Positions 17,229 to 25,206 of a stretch of 39,695 bases of DNA are shown in pieces (the first letter of the stretch is position 1; the number at the start of each line of letters is the position of its first letter). The notes under the pieces are model-generated. The model was not told where the DNA came from. It saw only the letters and a program-made list of their open reading frames with translations, and did not search any database. Origin of the DNA: Pannonibacter carbonis. GTDB taxonomy: Bacteria; Pseudomonadota; Alphaproteobacteria; Rhizobiales; Stappiaceae. Location of the stretch: contig NZ_PUDR01000024.1 of the NCBI RefSeq assembly GCF_003012935.1, positions 1 to 39,695 of the forward strand, read 5' to 3'. The position numbers and the translations under genes are program-made.

Positions 17229-17974
17229 CAAGTTTCCATCTGTTGCAGCAGCAGCCGCGCACCGCCTGCGCCCCGCGCCTCAAGCGCCCGCAATCCGTCA
17301 AGGCCACCGCTGGCATAGGCCGCGACCGCCCGAAGCAAGGCGCCCAGTTCCGCTGCCGCACGGCCATCGAACCGCAGATGCACACCGCGCGTGAGCCGGG
17401 CAATCTCAGCAAAGGCGATGCTGGCGTCAGGATCGACCCCTTCCTGGAACAGGAACACCGGCACGCCAAGCAAGGCAAGCTCCCCCGCCCGCGCGCAGAG
17501 GAGATCGACATCCTCCTCGACACAATCCCCGACATAGACAAGGGCTTTCAAGCCACCGGCCCCGGCTGCGTCCCTGGCAGCTGACAGCACCTTGCGGATC
17601 TGGGTGTGGCCACCCTGGCAGGTAACCTTGTCCATCATCCGGCCAAGCGCCCGGGCATCCGGAACCCAGGGCGAGGCGCGGCATTCGCCAAACCCGCGAA
17701 AATACACGAGCTTGACCTCAAGCCCCCCGGCGCGGGCGGCCTCATCAAACATCGCGGCCTGCAGGTCTCGCGCCCGGTCCCAGGTCGGCTGGCGGCTCAT
17801 GGTGGCATCAAGGGCGAACATGAGACGGACGGCAGGATTTGACGTTCCAGCCGGCATCGCGGCGCGGTTCAGGAAAGCTGCGATCTCGGCAGGCGCCGAT
17901 CTTGCGGCGACGGGGCCGCCCTCCCCGGAACCGGGCGCAACAGTCTGCTTCGTTCGCTTGCTGGTCTCGTCCAT
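17228..17974 (-). CDS. VWA domain-like protein
   Basis: A 248-residue soluble protein. Residues about 50-230 look like a von Willebrand A fold: LMFALDATMSR gives a MIDAS-like D56-x-T58-x-S60, followed by alternating hydrophobic strands (KLVYFRGF, KALVYVGDC, PVFLFQEG). The first 45 residues are polar and probably disordered. Start ATG at 17974 is chosen because it opens the charged MDETSKRTK stretch; a longer frame to 18061 is possible. No signal peptide is seen, so it is likely cytoplasmic, perhaps as a partner of the coupled membrane J-protein. No function is known to me. Confidence 0.75.
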   Translation of the reverse strand: MDETSKRTKQTVAPGSGEGGPVAARSAPAEIAAFLNRAAMPAGTSNPAVRLMFALDATMSRQPTWDRARDLQAAMFDEAARAGGLEVKLVYFRGFGECRASPWVPDARALGRMMDKVTCQGGHTQIRKVLSAARDAAGAGGLKALVYVGDCVEEDVDLLCARAGELALLGVPVFLFQEGVDPDASIAFAEIARLTRGVHLRFDGRAAAELGALLRAVAAYASGGLDGLRALEARGAGGARLLLQQMET

Positions 17975-18111
17975 TGAGCTCCACCCTCGCGGCTGTCCGG
18001 GCGTCCATTGCCCTTGTTGAAGCCGTAGCCCTAAGGTTGGAGCCCTTTGCCGCGAAGGCAAGACCGATCCGCCGCGAACAGGCTGGATCCGGGCTGCAAA
18101 CGCTGGTGTGG

Positions 18112-18546
18112 CTACAAAAGCCCCAGTTCTGCCAGATCCCGGCGCATGTCTTCGGGCAACTCCTGGCCGCCCGATCCACCCCGCATGTCGGCGGGTGCCT
18201 CCTCGGCCTTGAGATAGCGCCAGCCCTGGAACGGGCGGCGTGGCTGCATCTGGGTCAGGATCAGGCGCGGCTCCAGCACCAGATCACAGCGGTTGATGCC
18301 ATCTGCATCCTTGAAAGGCCGGATATCGACAAGATGCTGCCGCACCTGGATGTAACCCTTGATCACCCAGTAGAGCGATCCCCCGCCAAGGATCTCCTCG
18401 CGCCGGGTCGGCACCATGCGGGTGGTGTGGGTCTGCTCGCGCGGCAGGCCGGCAGCCACCAGCTGATCCATGCGGAAGTCGATCCACGCCTGGAGGTCCT
18501 CGACGCTGTCCGCGCCCACGCAGAGTTTGACGATGTTCAATGCCAT
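18112..18546 (-). CDS. DUF1489 family protein
   Basis: A 144-residue soluble protein matching DUF1489, an alphaproteobacterial family of unknown function. Landmarks are the start MALNIVKLCVG, the THTTRMVPTRREEIL block, GSLYWVIKGYIQVRQ and the C-terminal PRRPFQGWRYLK followed by an acidic/Gly tail. Start ATG at 18546; an upstream TTG would add only two residues. It shares the strand of the VWA-like and J-protein genes but is separated by 137 bp, so co-transcription is only possible, not shown. Confidence 0.85.
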   Translation of the reverse strand: MALNIVKLCVGADSVEDLQAWIDFRMDQLVAAGLPREQTHTTRMVPTRREEILGGGSLYWVIKGYIQVRQHLVDIRPFKDADGINRCDLVLEPRLILTQMQPRRPFQGWRYLKAEEAPADMRGGSGGQELPEDMRRDLAELGLL

Positions 18547-18657
18547 GACCAATTCCCTAACAAGCAGCTCTGACCGGGCAAAGCCCCCTCTCCCGCCATA
18601 TCGGGCTTATGCACAGGCCCGCCACCCCGCCCCCTTGCCTTTCCCCGGCGACGCAGC

Positions 18658-20010
18658 ATGATTGATCTTATGGATGTTTTCTTGACCGGTGGAACCGGCA
18701 CCATTGGCAGCGCGATCCTCAGACGCCTTCTGGCGGACGGGAAAAACGTTGCCGCGCTTGCGCGATCCGCTGCCAGCGCCCGGTGGCTGGCCGATTCGGG
18801 GGCAACGCCAATCCCAGGCGACCTGGCCAATCCCGAAGCATGGATCGGGACCGCTGTGGCCTGTCGTGGCATCATTCACACCGGCGCGAGCTTCGGGCCC
18901 GACATGGCCGGCGAAGAACGCCGCTTTGTCTCGCTGCTGCGGCGCATGGTCCCAGATCTCGCCGAACCGCCGAGACTGGTCTATACTGGAGGCATCTGGG
19001 CCTTCCCCGCCAGTCCGGATCAGCCGATCAGCGAAAGTGCCGCCTTTGATCCGCTGCCAGCCTTCTCACATCTGGGGGAGCTGACCCGCTCCCTGTTGAC
19101 GATCCCGCGCATGGGCGTCGCGGTCATTCATCCGGCGCTGGTATCGGCGCCCGGACGCGGGCCGCTTGCCGAGATGGCCGAGGCTGCCGTCAGCGGCCAG
19201 CCCTTCGTGACCCGCGCGAAGCCCGAGACCATCTGGCCACTCGTCGATGCGGATGATCTGGCCGATCTCTACCTGCGCGCACTGGCCTCGTCGCAGTTCC
19301 GTCTCAGCCTGATTGGGGCCGGGCTTGCCGGCGCAAGCCTGTCCGAAATCGCGGCTTGCGTAGCGGATGCCTGCGGGGCTTCCGTTTCCATTGAAACAGA
19401 ATCTGCCCCGGACAGTGATCCCCATCATGATTTTGCCGCCGGCTTTGCCCGCTCACAGGTAGCGTCATCGCTGCGCGCCCAGCGCATGCTGGGCTGGCGT
19501 CCGGTGTGCAACAGTCTGACTGCGCTGGTTGAGGTTGCTGTCGGACCGATCCCGGCCGCGCCGCGCTCATCAACAGCCCCTCTTCACACGAAGGCGGAAG
19601 CCGCAGTCGCCGTTCCGGAGCCTGCGGCTGAACCGGTCACTGCCCCGCAGGCAGAGCCGGAACCGGCCACATCAGAACCGCAATTGCCCGCTGACGCGGA
19701 CGTCGCCCTGGATGCGTGGGCGGAGGACGAATTGCCGCCCCTCCCCTTGCGCTCGCGGTCTGTTGGACCGGATGTTGAGACGGCGGGCCCCTTTTCTGAC
19801 GACACCGGCGGCCTGGCTGCGCAGTCGGGTGAGTGGGAGGCCGACAGGCTCCCCGATCTGGGGCGGGAGCCGGACCCGGACTTCGTTGCCCCGGCCGTAG
19901 ACGGCGTGATCGATCCCCAGGACGAGCCCTCGCAGGACGCAGCCATTGCGGACGAGCCAGTAAACGACCCATCCAGGGACGATACGCTTTTCCCGGAAAC
20001 CAAACCGTAA
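18658..20010 (+). CDS. SDR-like NAD(P)-binding protein with long acidic tail
   Basis: A 450-residue protein. The first about 295 residues are an extended short-chain dehydrogenase-like (epimerase) fold with the dinucleotide motif GGTGTIG (11-17) and a strand-loop YTGGIWAF. I do not find the usual YxxxK active site; the equivalent region reads SHLGELTR, so the protein may bind nucleotide without classical catalysis. From about 296 to the end is a low-complexity tail rich in Pro, Glu, Asp and Ala with no fold I recognise. Start ATG at 18658 or 18670. The family match is to the fold, not to a specific enzyme. Confidence 0.75.
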   Translation: MIDLMDVFLTGGTGTIGSAILRRLLADGKNVAALARSAASARWLADSGATPIPGDLANPEAWIGTAVACRGIIHTGASFGPDMAGEERRFVSLLRRMVPDLAEPPRLVYTGGIWAFPASPDQPISESAAFDPLPAFSHLGELTRSLLTIPRMGVAVIHPALVSAPGRGPLAEMAEAAVSGQPFVTRAKPETIWPLVDADDLADLYLRALASSQFRLSLIGAGLAGASLSEIAACVADACGASVSIETESAPDSDPHHDFAAGFARSQVASSLRAQRMLGWRPVCNSLTALVEVAVGPIPAAPRSSTAPLHTKAEAAVAVPEPAAEPVTAPQAEPEPATSEPQLPADADVALDAWAEDELPPLPLRSRSVGPDVETAGPFSDDTGGLAAQSGEWEADRLPDLGREPDPDFVAPAVDGVIDPQDEPSQDAAIADEPVNDPSRDDTLFPETKP

Positions 20011-20064
20011 CGGCACTTCGCTACGCTATCGCCAGGGCTGATACATGCCCTGGAGCTTGTAGCC

Positions 20065-20619
20065 ATGCCGCGCCGCCTCGCTGCCCTGTTCGTCGCAGCC
20101 GTCTTGCTCATGGGGGCCGGGTCATCCGCGCGAGCGGACGATCAAACGTCGGACCTCATTGCGCTCGGACCGTACCAGATGGTCAACACGGCAGGGTTCA
20201 CAACAGACGCGAACGGGCAGCGCGAAGATTTGCCGACCGATCTTCGGTCCGTCGAAGTTCTGCTTGATCTGACCCGTGATCGCACGGTCATGGTGCTGAC
20301 ATTCGAGACCATGCGCCTGCCCCTCCCGCGACTTTGGAACGGGCTGGCAGCCGTCGACTGGGGCGGCAGCAACGCAATCACCCTGCGCCGCGAGGACATC
20401 CTGACGCTGACCGGCAAGGACACGCTGGAGGACGTCGACACCTATGGCGCGAAGATCGACTGGCCTGACGTCGGTCCGGCAACCCTTGTCCTGTTCGAGG
20501 CGGGAGGCAGCAGTTTTGCCGGGTTCATCATCAGCAAGCCAGGCGGCCGGACCATCGTGCGGCAGATGGAGGCCCATCGCTATTTCGCCAGCCGCCCTCG
20601 CGCTGCGCGCGGACGCTGA
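20065..20619 (+). CDS. Secreted protein of unknown function
   Basis: A 184-residue protein with a clean signal peptide (MPRRLAALFVAAVLLMG, cleavage probably at ARA-D near residue 24). The mature part is of mixed strand and helix character, with no cysteines and no motif I recognise; it ends in a basic ARGR stretch. It probably acts in the periplasm. It stands 54 bp after the SDR-like gene on the same strand and is followed by a bidirectional terminator shared with the small membrane peptide gene. Confidence 0.7.
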   Translation: MPRRLAALFVAAVLLMGAGSSARADDQTSDLIALGPYQMVNTAGFTTDANGQREDLPTDLRSVEVLLDLTRDRTVMVLTFETMRLPLPRLWNGLAAVDWGGSNAITLRREDILTLTGKDTLEDVDTYGAKIDWPDVGPATLVLFEAGGSSFAGFIISKPGGRTIVRQMEAHRYFASRPRAARGR

Positions 20620-20653
20620 CAGGGACGCAAGACGACAGCCCAAAAAGACGAAA

Positions 20654-20680
20654 GGCGCGGAGTGCTCCGCGCCTTTGTCA
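20654..20680. terminator. Bidirectional intrinsic terminator
   Basis: GGCGCGGAG-tg-CTCCGCGCC (20654-20673) with TTTGTC on the plus side and an A-rich run (CAAAAAGACGAAA) on the other, placed between the convergent secreted-protein and small-membrane-peptide genes. Confidence 0.8.
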
Positions 20681-20703
20681 AACTGGATGCCTGGAAGCCG
20701 GGT

Positions 20704-20838
20704 TCAGCGGACGACGGTGACTGCGGTTTTGGCAGTTTCAGCGTCGGCGAACAGCATGACCAGAGCCAGCATGCCCCCGAGAACGAGTACCGTCCAAACG
20801 GTAACGCCCCAGCAGGACTTCTGTACGTTTTCGTCCAT
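20704..20838 (-). CDS. 44-residue single-pass membrane peptide
   Basis: A small protein beginning MDENVQKSCWGVTVW, with one hydrophobic helix (VTVWTVLVLGGMLALVMLF) and a short Thr/Val/Ala-rich C terminus. An AGGG ribosome site lies 5 bp before ATG 20838; the longer frame to 20952 crosses into non-coding DNA. A shared terminator follows. Many such peptides regulate membrane complexes, but nothing here says which. The ORF is conserved in form (charged N terminus, helix) rather than in any motif I know. Confidence 0.6.
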   Translation of the reverse strand: MDENVQKSCWGVTVWTVLVLGGMLALVMLFADAETAKTAVTVVR

Positions 20839-21094
20839 GAAAACCCTTATGATCCGCGCCGCCCCCGGCTCCCGCAGGACCCGAATATGGCGGCTTTGCG
20901 GCATGAGATTTAATGAGTTCCTAATACCTTCGCAAGCGCAAAAACAGGGCACCTGATGCGCCGGCTATGCATTGCTCGCAATTGCCTCAATGAGATCAGA
21001 CGCTTGCCGATCTGCAGCATCCCGTTGATAAATTGAAGCCATCAGGATCACTGTTGAATCGATTTAACCAATCCGCAATGAGTAGGACGATTTG

Positions 21095-21853
21095 ATGACC
21101 GCACTTGCCCCGCTCGACTGGATCGCCATTGGCTGGTTTCTCACTGCCTGGATGGGTTTCAACCTGATTGTCGAGGTTTCGCCGCTGAAGACGCGCAGCC
21201 TGTCGATGCGGATGGAGGCCTATCGCTATGGCTGGATGCGGATGATGGCGAGCCGGCAGGTGCGAATCATGGACACTGCGATCCTTACGGGACTTCAGCA
21301 GGGCACGGCGTTTTTTGCCTCGACGGCGCTGCTGGCCATCGGCGGGGCCTTTACCCTGCTCAATGCCGCCGACCGCATCGTCGAGATTGCCGGAGATCTC
21401 TCCGTGCCGGTCGTTGCCAACCGGACCTTGTGGGAGGTCAAGGTGCTGGGGCTGATGCTGATCTTCGCCTATGCGTTCTTCAAGTTCAGCTGGGCCTATC
21501 GCCTGTTCAACTACGCCAGCATAGTGATGGGTTCAGTGCCCGATGCGACGACGACGGATCGCGACGAACTGGCCCGGACGGTCCATAAGGCCGGGCGGCT
21601 CAATGCGCTGGCCGGCCGGCATTTCAACCGTGGCCAGCGCGCGTTCTTCTTCTCGATCGGTTTCATGGGCTGGTTCGCCGGGCCGCATGCGCTGGGGGTC
21701 ACGACCCTTGCGGTGTTGATCGTGCTTCTGCGGCGTCAGTTCGCGTCAAACGCCCTTGAGGCAATCAGCGATTCCGAGCAGGCCCCCTCCGTGCCGATCA
21801 ACGAGACATCCGGGGCAAATACCGACACCGGCTCCTCGAACCCCTTCACGTAA
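21095..21853 (+). CDS. DUF599 family membrane protein
   Basis: A 252-residue inner-membrane protein with about four to five helices. DUF599 landmarks are the N-terminal WIAIGWFLTAWMGFN, SMRMEAYRYGWMRMM (a conserved MxxYR-type block), the LQQGTAFFASTALL helix and the C-terminal HFNRGQRAFFFS with GWFAGPHAL. Function is unknown. Start ATG 21095 follows AGGA. The last 118 bp, coding for a polar tail from about residue 214, overlap the convergent adenylate cyclase gene. If the stop at 21851-21853 is right, the two genes truly share DNA. Confidence 0.85.
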   Translation: MTALAPLDWIAIGWFLTAWMGFNLIVEVSPLKTRSLSMRMEAYRYGWMRMMASRQVRIMDTAILTGLQQGTAFFASTALLAIGGAFTLLNAADRIVEIAGDLSVPVVANRTLWEVKVLGLMLIFAYAFFKFSWAYRLFNYASIVMGSVPDATTTDRDELARTVHKAGRLNALAGRHFNRGQRAFFFSIGFMGWFAGPHALGVTTLAVLIVLLRRQFASNALEAISDSEQAPSVPINETSGANTDTGSSNPFT

Positions 21854-22980
21854 TAGGTGCCATGCAGCTTGTGGCGGCATCCCATCAGGTCGGCGACCGC
21901 ATCCGAGACCAGAACATCCCGGTCGAGATGCTTGGCAAGATCGGCAACGCGCGAGGCCAGGTTCACCACCGGCCCGACCACGGTGAAATCCAGCCGTGTC
22001 GCACTGCCGACATTGCCGAAGAACACATCCCCGGCATGCAGGGCAATGCCGGCCCGGATCTGCGGAACTTCCTCGCAGCAATTGGCATTCACATCCGCAA
22101 TCCGCAGCACGGCGTCCCGGGCGGCAAGCAGCGCCCGGCCTGCGGCGTCCCGGGCCTCGATCTCATCGGTATAGGGGAAAATCGCCATCACCTCATCGCC
22201 GATGAACTTCAGCACCTCGCCGCCATGCGCCTCGACGGTCTCGGCAATCGCGCCGAAATAGTTGTTCAGCAACGAGATCAGCTTGTCGCCCGGCAGCTTG
22301 TTGGACAACTGCGTGAAGCCACGCAGATCGGCAAAGGTCACGACGGCCGAGATCAGCTCACCTTCGCCGCGCTTGATGCTGCCGTTCAGCACCTTGCTGC
22401 CGGCGCGCGGGCCGACATAGGTGTTGAGCACGGTCTCCGCTGTCCGGCGCAGGGTGTTGAGTTCGCAGATCAGCCCGAGCGGGCGAACGATGGTCTCGAA
22501 CACCGCAATATGCGACACGGTGAAGCCGCCCGGAGCCCTGGTCGCAAGCGTCAGCGCCTTGGTGGTGCCGTCGCTGAAGGGCATCGGCAGCGCAAGGTAG
22601 TCAGTATAGCCAGCGGCCCTGAGGTCGGGAATGACGCCATATTCCCAGGCCTCCGGCTCAGGCAGGATGCGCACGCGCACAGCACGGCCCTCGACATAGA
22701 CCACCTTGAGCGGGCTGCTGTTGTAAGCCTCCTCAAGGTTCTCCGCTTCGAGATAGCGCCGCAAGGCTCGCTCGCCGTCTGTCGTCCAGATGGCACTTTC
22801 AGCGCGGACATTCGGATGCAGCAGCGTGATGCCAGTGGTGATCCGGTCAACCGGAACCTTGGCCTCGTTCAGCCGCTTGCCGAGTTCGCTCACGAGCACA
22901 AGACTGTCCTTGATGCTGATCGCATCTCCCGACAGCCATTGCATCACCTGCGCTGCGATCAGCGGTGCCTCCAGCGACAT
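21736..22980 (-). CDS. Class III adenylate cyclase
   Basis: A 414-residue soluble cyclase. Residues about 1-200 are an N-terminal sensor region of unclear fold (possibly GAF-like). The C-terminal cyclase homology domain (about 205-385) has both metal aspartates (D218 in VTFADLRGF, D262 in FIGDEVMAIF), the adenine-selecting K258 and D331 (LDFTVVG), and the transition-state pair N340/R344 (VVNLASRV). It should make cAMP from ATP as a homodimer. Start ATG 22980 is chosen over the longer frame. Convergent with the DUF599 gene, overlapping it by 118 bp. A CRP-type site occurs elsewhere in the window (24625). Confidence 0.9.
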   Translation of the reverse strand: MSLEAPLIAAQVMQWLSGDAISIKDSLVLVSELGKRLNEAKVPVDRITTGITLLHPNVRAESAIWTTDGERALRRYLEAENLEEAYNSSPLKVVYVEGRAVRVRILPEPEAWEYGVIPDLRAAGYTDYLALPMPFSDGTTKALTLATRAPGGFTVSHIAVFETIVRPLGLICELNTLRRTAETVLNTYVGPRAGSKVLNGSIKRGEGELISAVVTFADLRGFTQLSNKLPGDKLISLLNNYFGAIAETVEAHGGEVLKFIGDEVMAIFPYTDEIEARDAAGRALLAARDAVLRIADVNANCCEEVPQIRAGIALHAGDVFFGNVGSATRLDFTVVGPVVNLASRVADLAKHLDRDVLVSDAVADLMGCRHKLHGTYYVKGFEEPVSVFAPDVSLIGTEGACSESLIASRAFDAN

Positions 22981-23106
22981 GGCCGGTTCCTTACATGTTG
23001 GTTTCCAACGCTGAAGATAGGGCTCGGGCACCCTGCTTGAAAGACATCCAGACCAGAAAACAACTGTTCACCGGCAAAGAACAATGCCTGCAGCCCGGCG
23101 CTTGAT

Positions 23107-23907
23107 TCAGGGAGCGGGAAACAGGGCGCTGCTGCGTCCGGTGGCCCAATAGGCGGCGAGACCGATCCATTCCCGCACGCCCAGATCGAGCCGGGTCAGA
23201 CCTTCGGAGATCGCGTCGAAGCCGAGCCAGAGATCTTCATCGCCGCGCGTGCGCCAATCGACCGGATAGGGAACCAGCCCGGTCCAGCCCGCCTGACGAA
23301 AGACTCCGACGGCGCGCGGCATGTGCAGGGCCGAAGTAACGAGCAGGTAGGTCTCACCCTCTTTCGGGCGCAGCAGGGCCCGGGTTTCCATGGCGTTTTC
23401 CCAGGTGTTGCGGGATTTGTCCTCAAGGACAACCAACGCAGGATCCAGCCCGAACCCATCGAAAATGCGCCCGGCTGCCATGGCCTCAGTGGTCGTGTTG
23501 CCGAATAGGACACCCTGCCCGCCCGAATGCACGATCCGCGCCTCCGGATACCGCCGTGCCAGTTCCGGCACAACGGTGAGCCGTTCGCCGGCGGTGGTAA
23601 TCGCCGGATAGGGCCTTGCCCCCGACACCACCGTGTCGATCGCTCCGCCCAGGACAATGATCGCATCTACCTTTTCGGGAAGAGGATCGGGCTGGGAGAA
23701 CCGGTTTTCAAGCGGCAGCAGCACAAGGTTGGCCAGCGGCGAATATCCGGCGATGGCGATACAGAGCGCTGCAGTCACCATCACTCCCTGGCCAATGCGG
23801 CGTGTTCTTGCAAACAGCAGCGCAAACGCCCCGACGAGCAGCATCAGGACAAGGAAGTTCGATGGCCGAACCAGGATGAAGAACAATTTCGACAGATAAA
23901 AGAACAT
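23107..23907 (-). CDS. YdcF/ElyC family (DUF218) membrane protein
   Basis: A 266-residue protein with two N-terminal membrane helices (about 1-30 and 40-60) and a soluble DUF218 domain. Family motifs are IIVLGGAI, the GGQG in RIVHSGGQG, EDKSRNTWENA (acidic substrate-binding block) and LLVTSALHMPRA, which places it in the YdcF/ElyC/SanA group. ElyC affects peptidoglycan precursor and lipid-carrier metabolism in E. coli; the exact role here is inferred. It is divergent from thiE with a 57-bp gap. Confidence 0.88.
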   Translation of the reverse strand: MFFYLSKLFFILVRPSNFLVLMLLVGAFALLFARTRRIGQGVMVTAALCIAIAGYSPLANLVLLPLENRFSQPDPLPEKVDAIIVLGGAIDTVVSGARPYPAITTAGERLTVVPELARRYPEARIVHSGGQGVLFGNTTTEAMAAGRIFDGFGLDPALVVLEDKSRNTWENAMETRALLRPKEGETYLLVTSALHMPRAVGVFRQAGWTGLVPYPVDWRTRGDEDLWLGFDAISEGLTRLDLGVREWIGLAAYWATGRSSALFPAP

Positions 23908-23964
23908 CGTACCCGGCCAAATCTGCTATGTGCCATTTCATTGTGCCGCGACCGGAGCCGCTGT

Positions 23965-24573
23965 GTGACCCTCGACCGCTTCTATCTCATCGTGAATTCG
24001 GCCAGCTGGATCGAACGTCTTCTGCCGGTCGGCTTGCCACTCGTCCAGCTCCGGGTCAAGGATCTCGACGAGGACAGCACGCAAGCGGAGATCCGCCGGT
24101 CACTCATCCTGTGCAAACAGGCTGGTGCGACGCTGATTGTCAACGACCATTGGCAGGCGGCCATTCGCTGCGGCGCTGACTGGGTCCATCTCGGCCAGGA
24201 GGATCTGGACACGGCCGACATTGCCGCCCTGCGCGCAGTCGGCATCCGGATCGGCATTTCGACCCACACGCCGGCCGAGCTCGACAGGGCCCTCGCATTG
24301 GCGCCTGACTATGTTGCCCTCGGACCGATCTACGAAGCCAGAGGCAAGAAGGTCGACTATCCGACGCAAGGACTGGCGAGAATCAGCGAGTGGCGGCAGC
24401 GTGTTTCCTGCCCGCTCGTCGCCATCGGCGGGGTAACCCTGGAGACTGCCCCAGCCGTCTTTGCTGCCGGTGCCGACAGCGTCTGCGTCATCACCGATGT
24501 GCTTGGCGCCACTGACCCCGAAGCCCGCTGTGCCGCATGGCTTGCCGCACGGGCGTCGTGGGCGCGGAGCTGA
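23965..24573 (+). CDS. thiE: Thiamine phosphate synthase
   Basis: A 202-residue TIM-barrel enzyme that joins HMP-diphosphate and thiazole phosphate to give thiamine phosphate. Visible family features are QLRVKD (residues 28-33), TLIVNDHW (N60, D61 metal region), WVHLGQEDL (D80 region), GISTHTP, YVALGPIYE.RGKK and AIGGVTLE. The start is GTG at 23965, the only one that fits the first beta strand (LDRFYLIV). It is somewhat shorter than E. coli ThiE. No other thi genes are in the window, and no TPP riboswitch is seen upstream in the short gap. Confidence 0.88.
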   Translation: MTLDRFYLIVNSASWIERLLPVGLPLVQLRVKDLDEDSTQAEIRRSLILCKQAGATLIVNDHWQAAIRCGADWVHLGQEDLDTADIAALRAVGIRIGISTHTPAELDRALALAPDYVALGPIYEARGKKVDYPTQGLARISEWRQRVSCPLVAIGGVTLETAPAVFAAGADSVCVITDVLGATDPEARCAAWLAARASWARS

Positions 24574-24624
24574 GCGGACCGGCAAACTGACATGAGGCGA
24601 CAAGCTGGCGGATTGCGGCAAGTC

Positions 24625-24638
24625 GTGACCCAGATCAC
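24625..24638. promoter_or_regulatory. CRP/FNR-type palindromic operator
   Basis: GTGA-CCCAGA-TCAC, a perfect 4+6+4 palindrome about 64 bp before the globin-like gene. GTGA-N6-TCAC is the CRP consensus; relaxed, it also resembles FNR/NNR-type sites (TGAC-N4-ATCA). Which regulator binds cannot be told from sequence. Confidence 0.6.
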
Positions 24639-24701
24639 ATGTCCTGACCGCGTTCCGTTCCACTGTCGCGATGTGGAGACAGGATTCTCGCATCGGGGCA
24701 T

Positions 24702-25085
24702 ATGATCATGACACTTTATCTGGAACTCGGCGGCCGGACTGCCATCCTGAACGCCGTCAGCGCGGCCCTCGCCGGCTCGGAGACGACCCTGCCCGGCACA
24801 GCCGAGGACTTCACCGAATTCCTGGTGTTCCTGTTCGGCGGTGCGCCGGTCTATGAGGGGCCGGCGCTGCACCAGACGCTTGGGTCCGTCTGCCGCGATC
24901 ATGCCGGTTTTGACCGGCTCGTCGACGCACTGGCCCGCAACCTGATCCGCTCGCCGCGGACCCGGCCGCTCGACCACGATGTGCGCCGAACGCTCGAACA
25001 GATCCGCTGCCATGCCGTGCGCGGCCCTCATCCGGTCGCACTGTCGGCAGCGCCCGTGGCCTCACTGCAGCCGCGTTTCGGCTAA
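24702..25085 (+). CDS. Small globin-like protein
   Basis: A 127-residue protein whose layout resembles group I truncated hemoglobins: LYLELGGRTAILNAV near the N terminus (compare LYERIGG-type starts) and FTEFLVFLFGGAPVYEGPAL later (compare the E-to-F segment with GGP and YxG). In a gap-free alignment to a typical member, the proximal F8 histidine position falls on Leu; the nearest His is three residues earlier. It may therefore bind heme differently or not at all. Start ATG 24702 or 24708. It stands alone behind the CRP/FNR-type palindrome and before a bidirectional terminator. The family call is tentative. Confidence 0.5.
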   Translation: MIMTLYLELGGRTAILNAVSAALAGSETTLPGTAEDFTEFLVFLFGGAPVYEGPALHQTLGSVCRDHAGFDRLVDALARNLIRSPRTRPLDHDVRRTLEQIRCHAVRGPHPVALSAAPVASLQPRFG

Positions 25086-25146
25086 CGCAACGGCACATTG
25101 CAGGCACGAGGTACCAGCATGCGCCAGGACATCAATCCCGACAGAC

Positions 25147-25182
25147 AAAAGCCCCGCAACCAGGACCGGTTGCGGGGCTTTT
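25147..25182. terminator. Bidirectional intrinsic terminator
   Basis: AAAA-GCCCCGCAACC-aggacc-GGTTGCGGGGC-TTTT; an 11-bp perfect stem (25151-25178) flanked by A's and T's. It serves the convergent globin-like (plus) and clpP-like (minus) genes. Confidence 0.9.
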
Positions 25183-25206
25183 CCCGATCACGATAGCAGT
25201 TGTCGC

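Noticed and set aside
23908-23964. TPP riboswitch before thiE
   Set aside because: The gap is only 57 bp and has no THI-element motifs.
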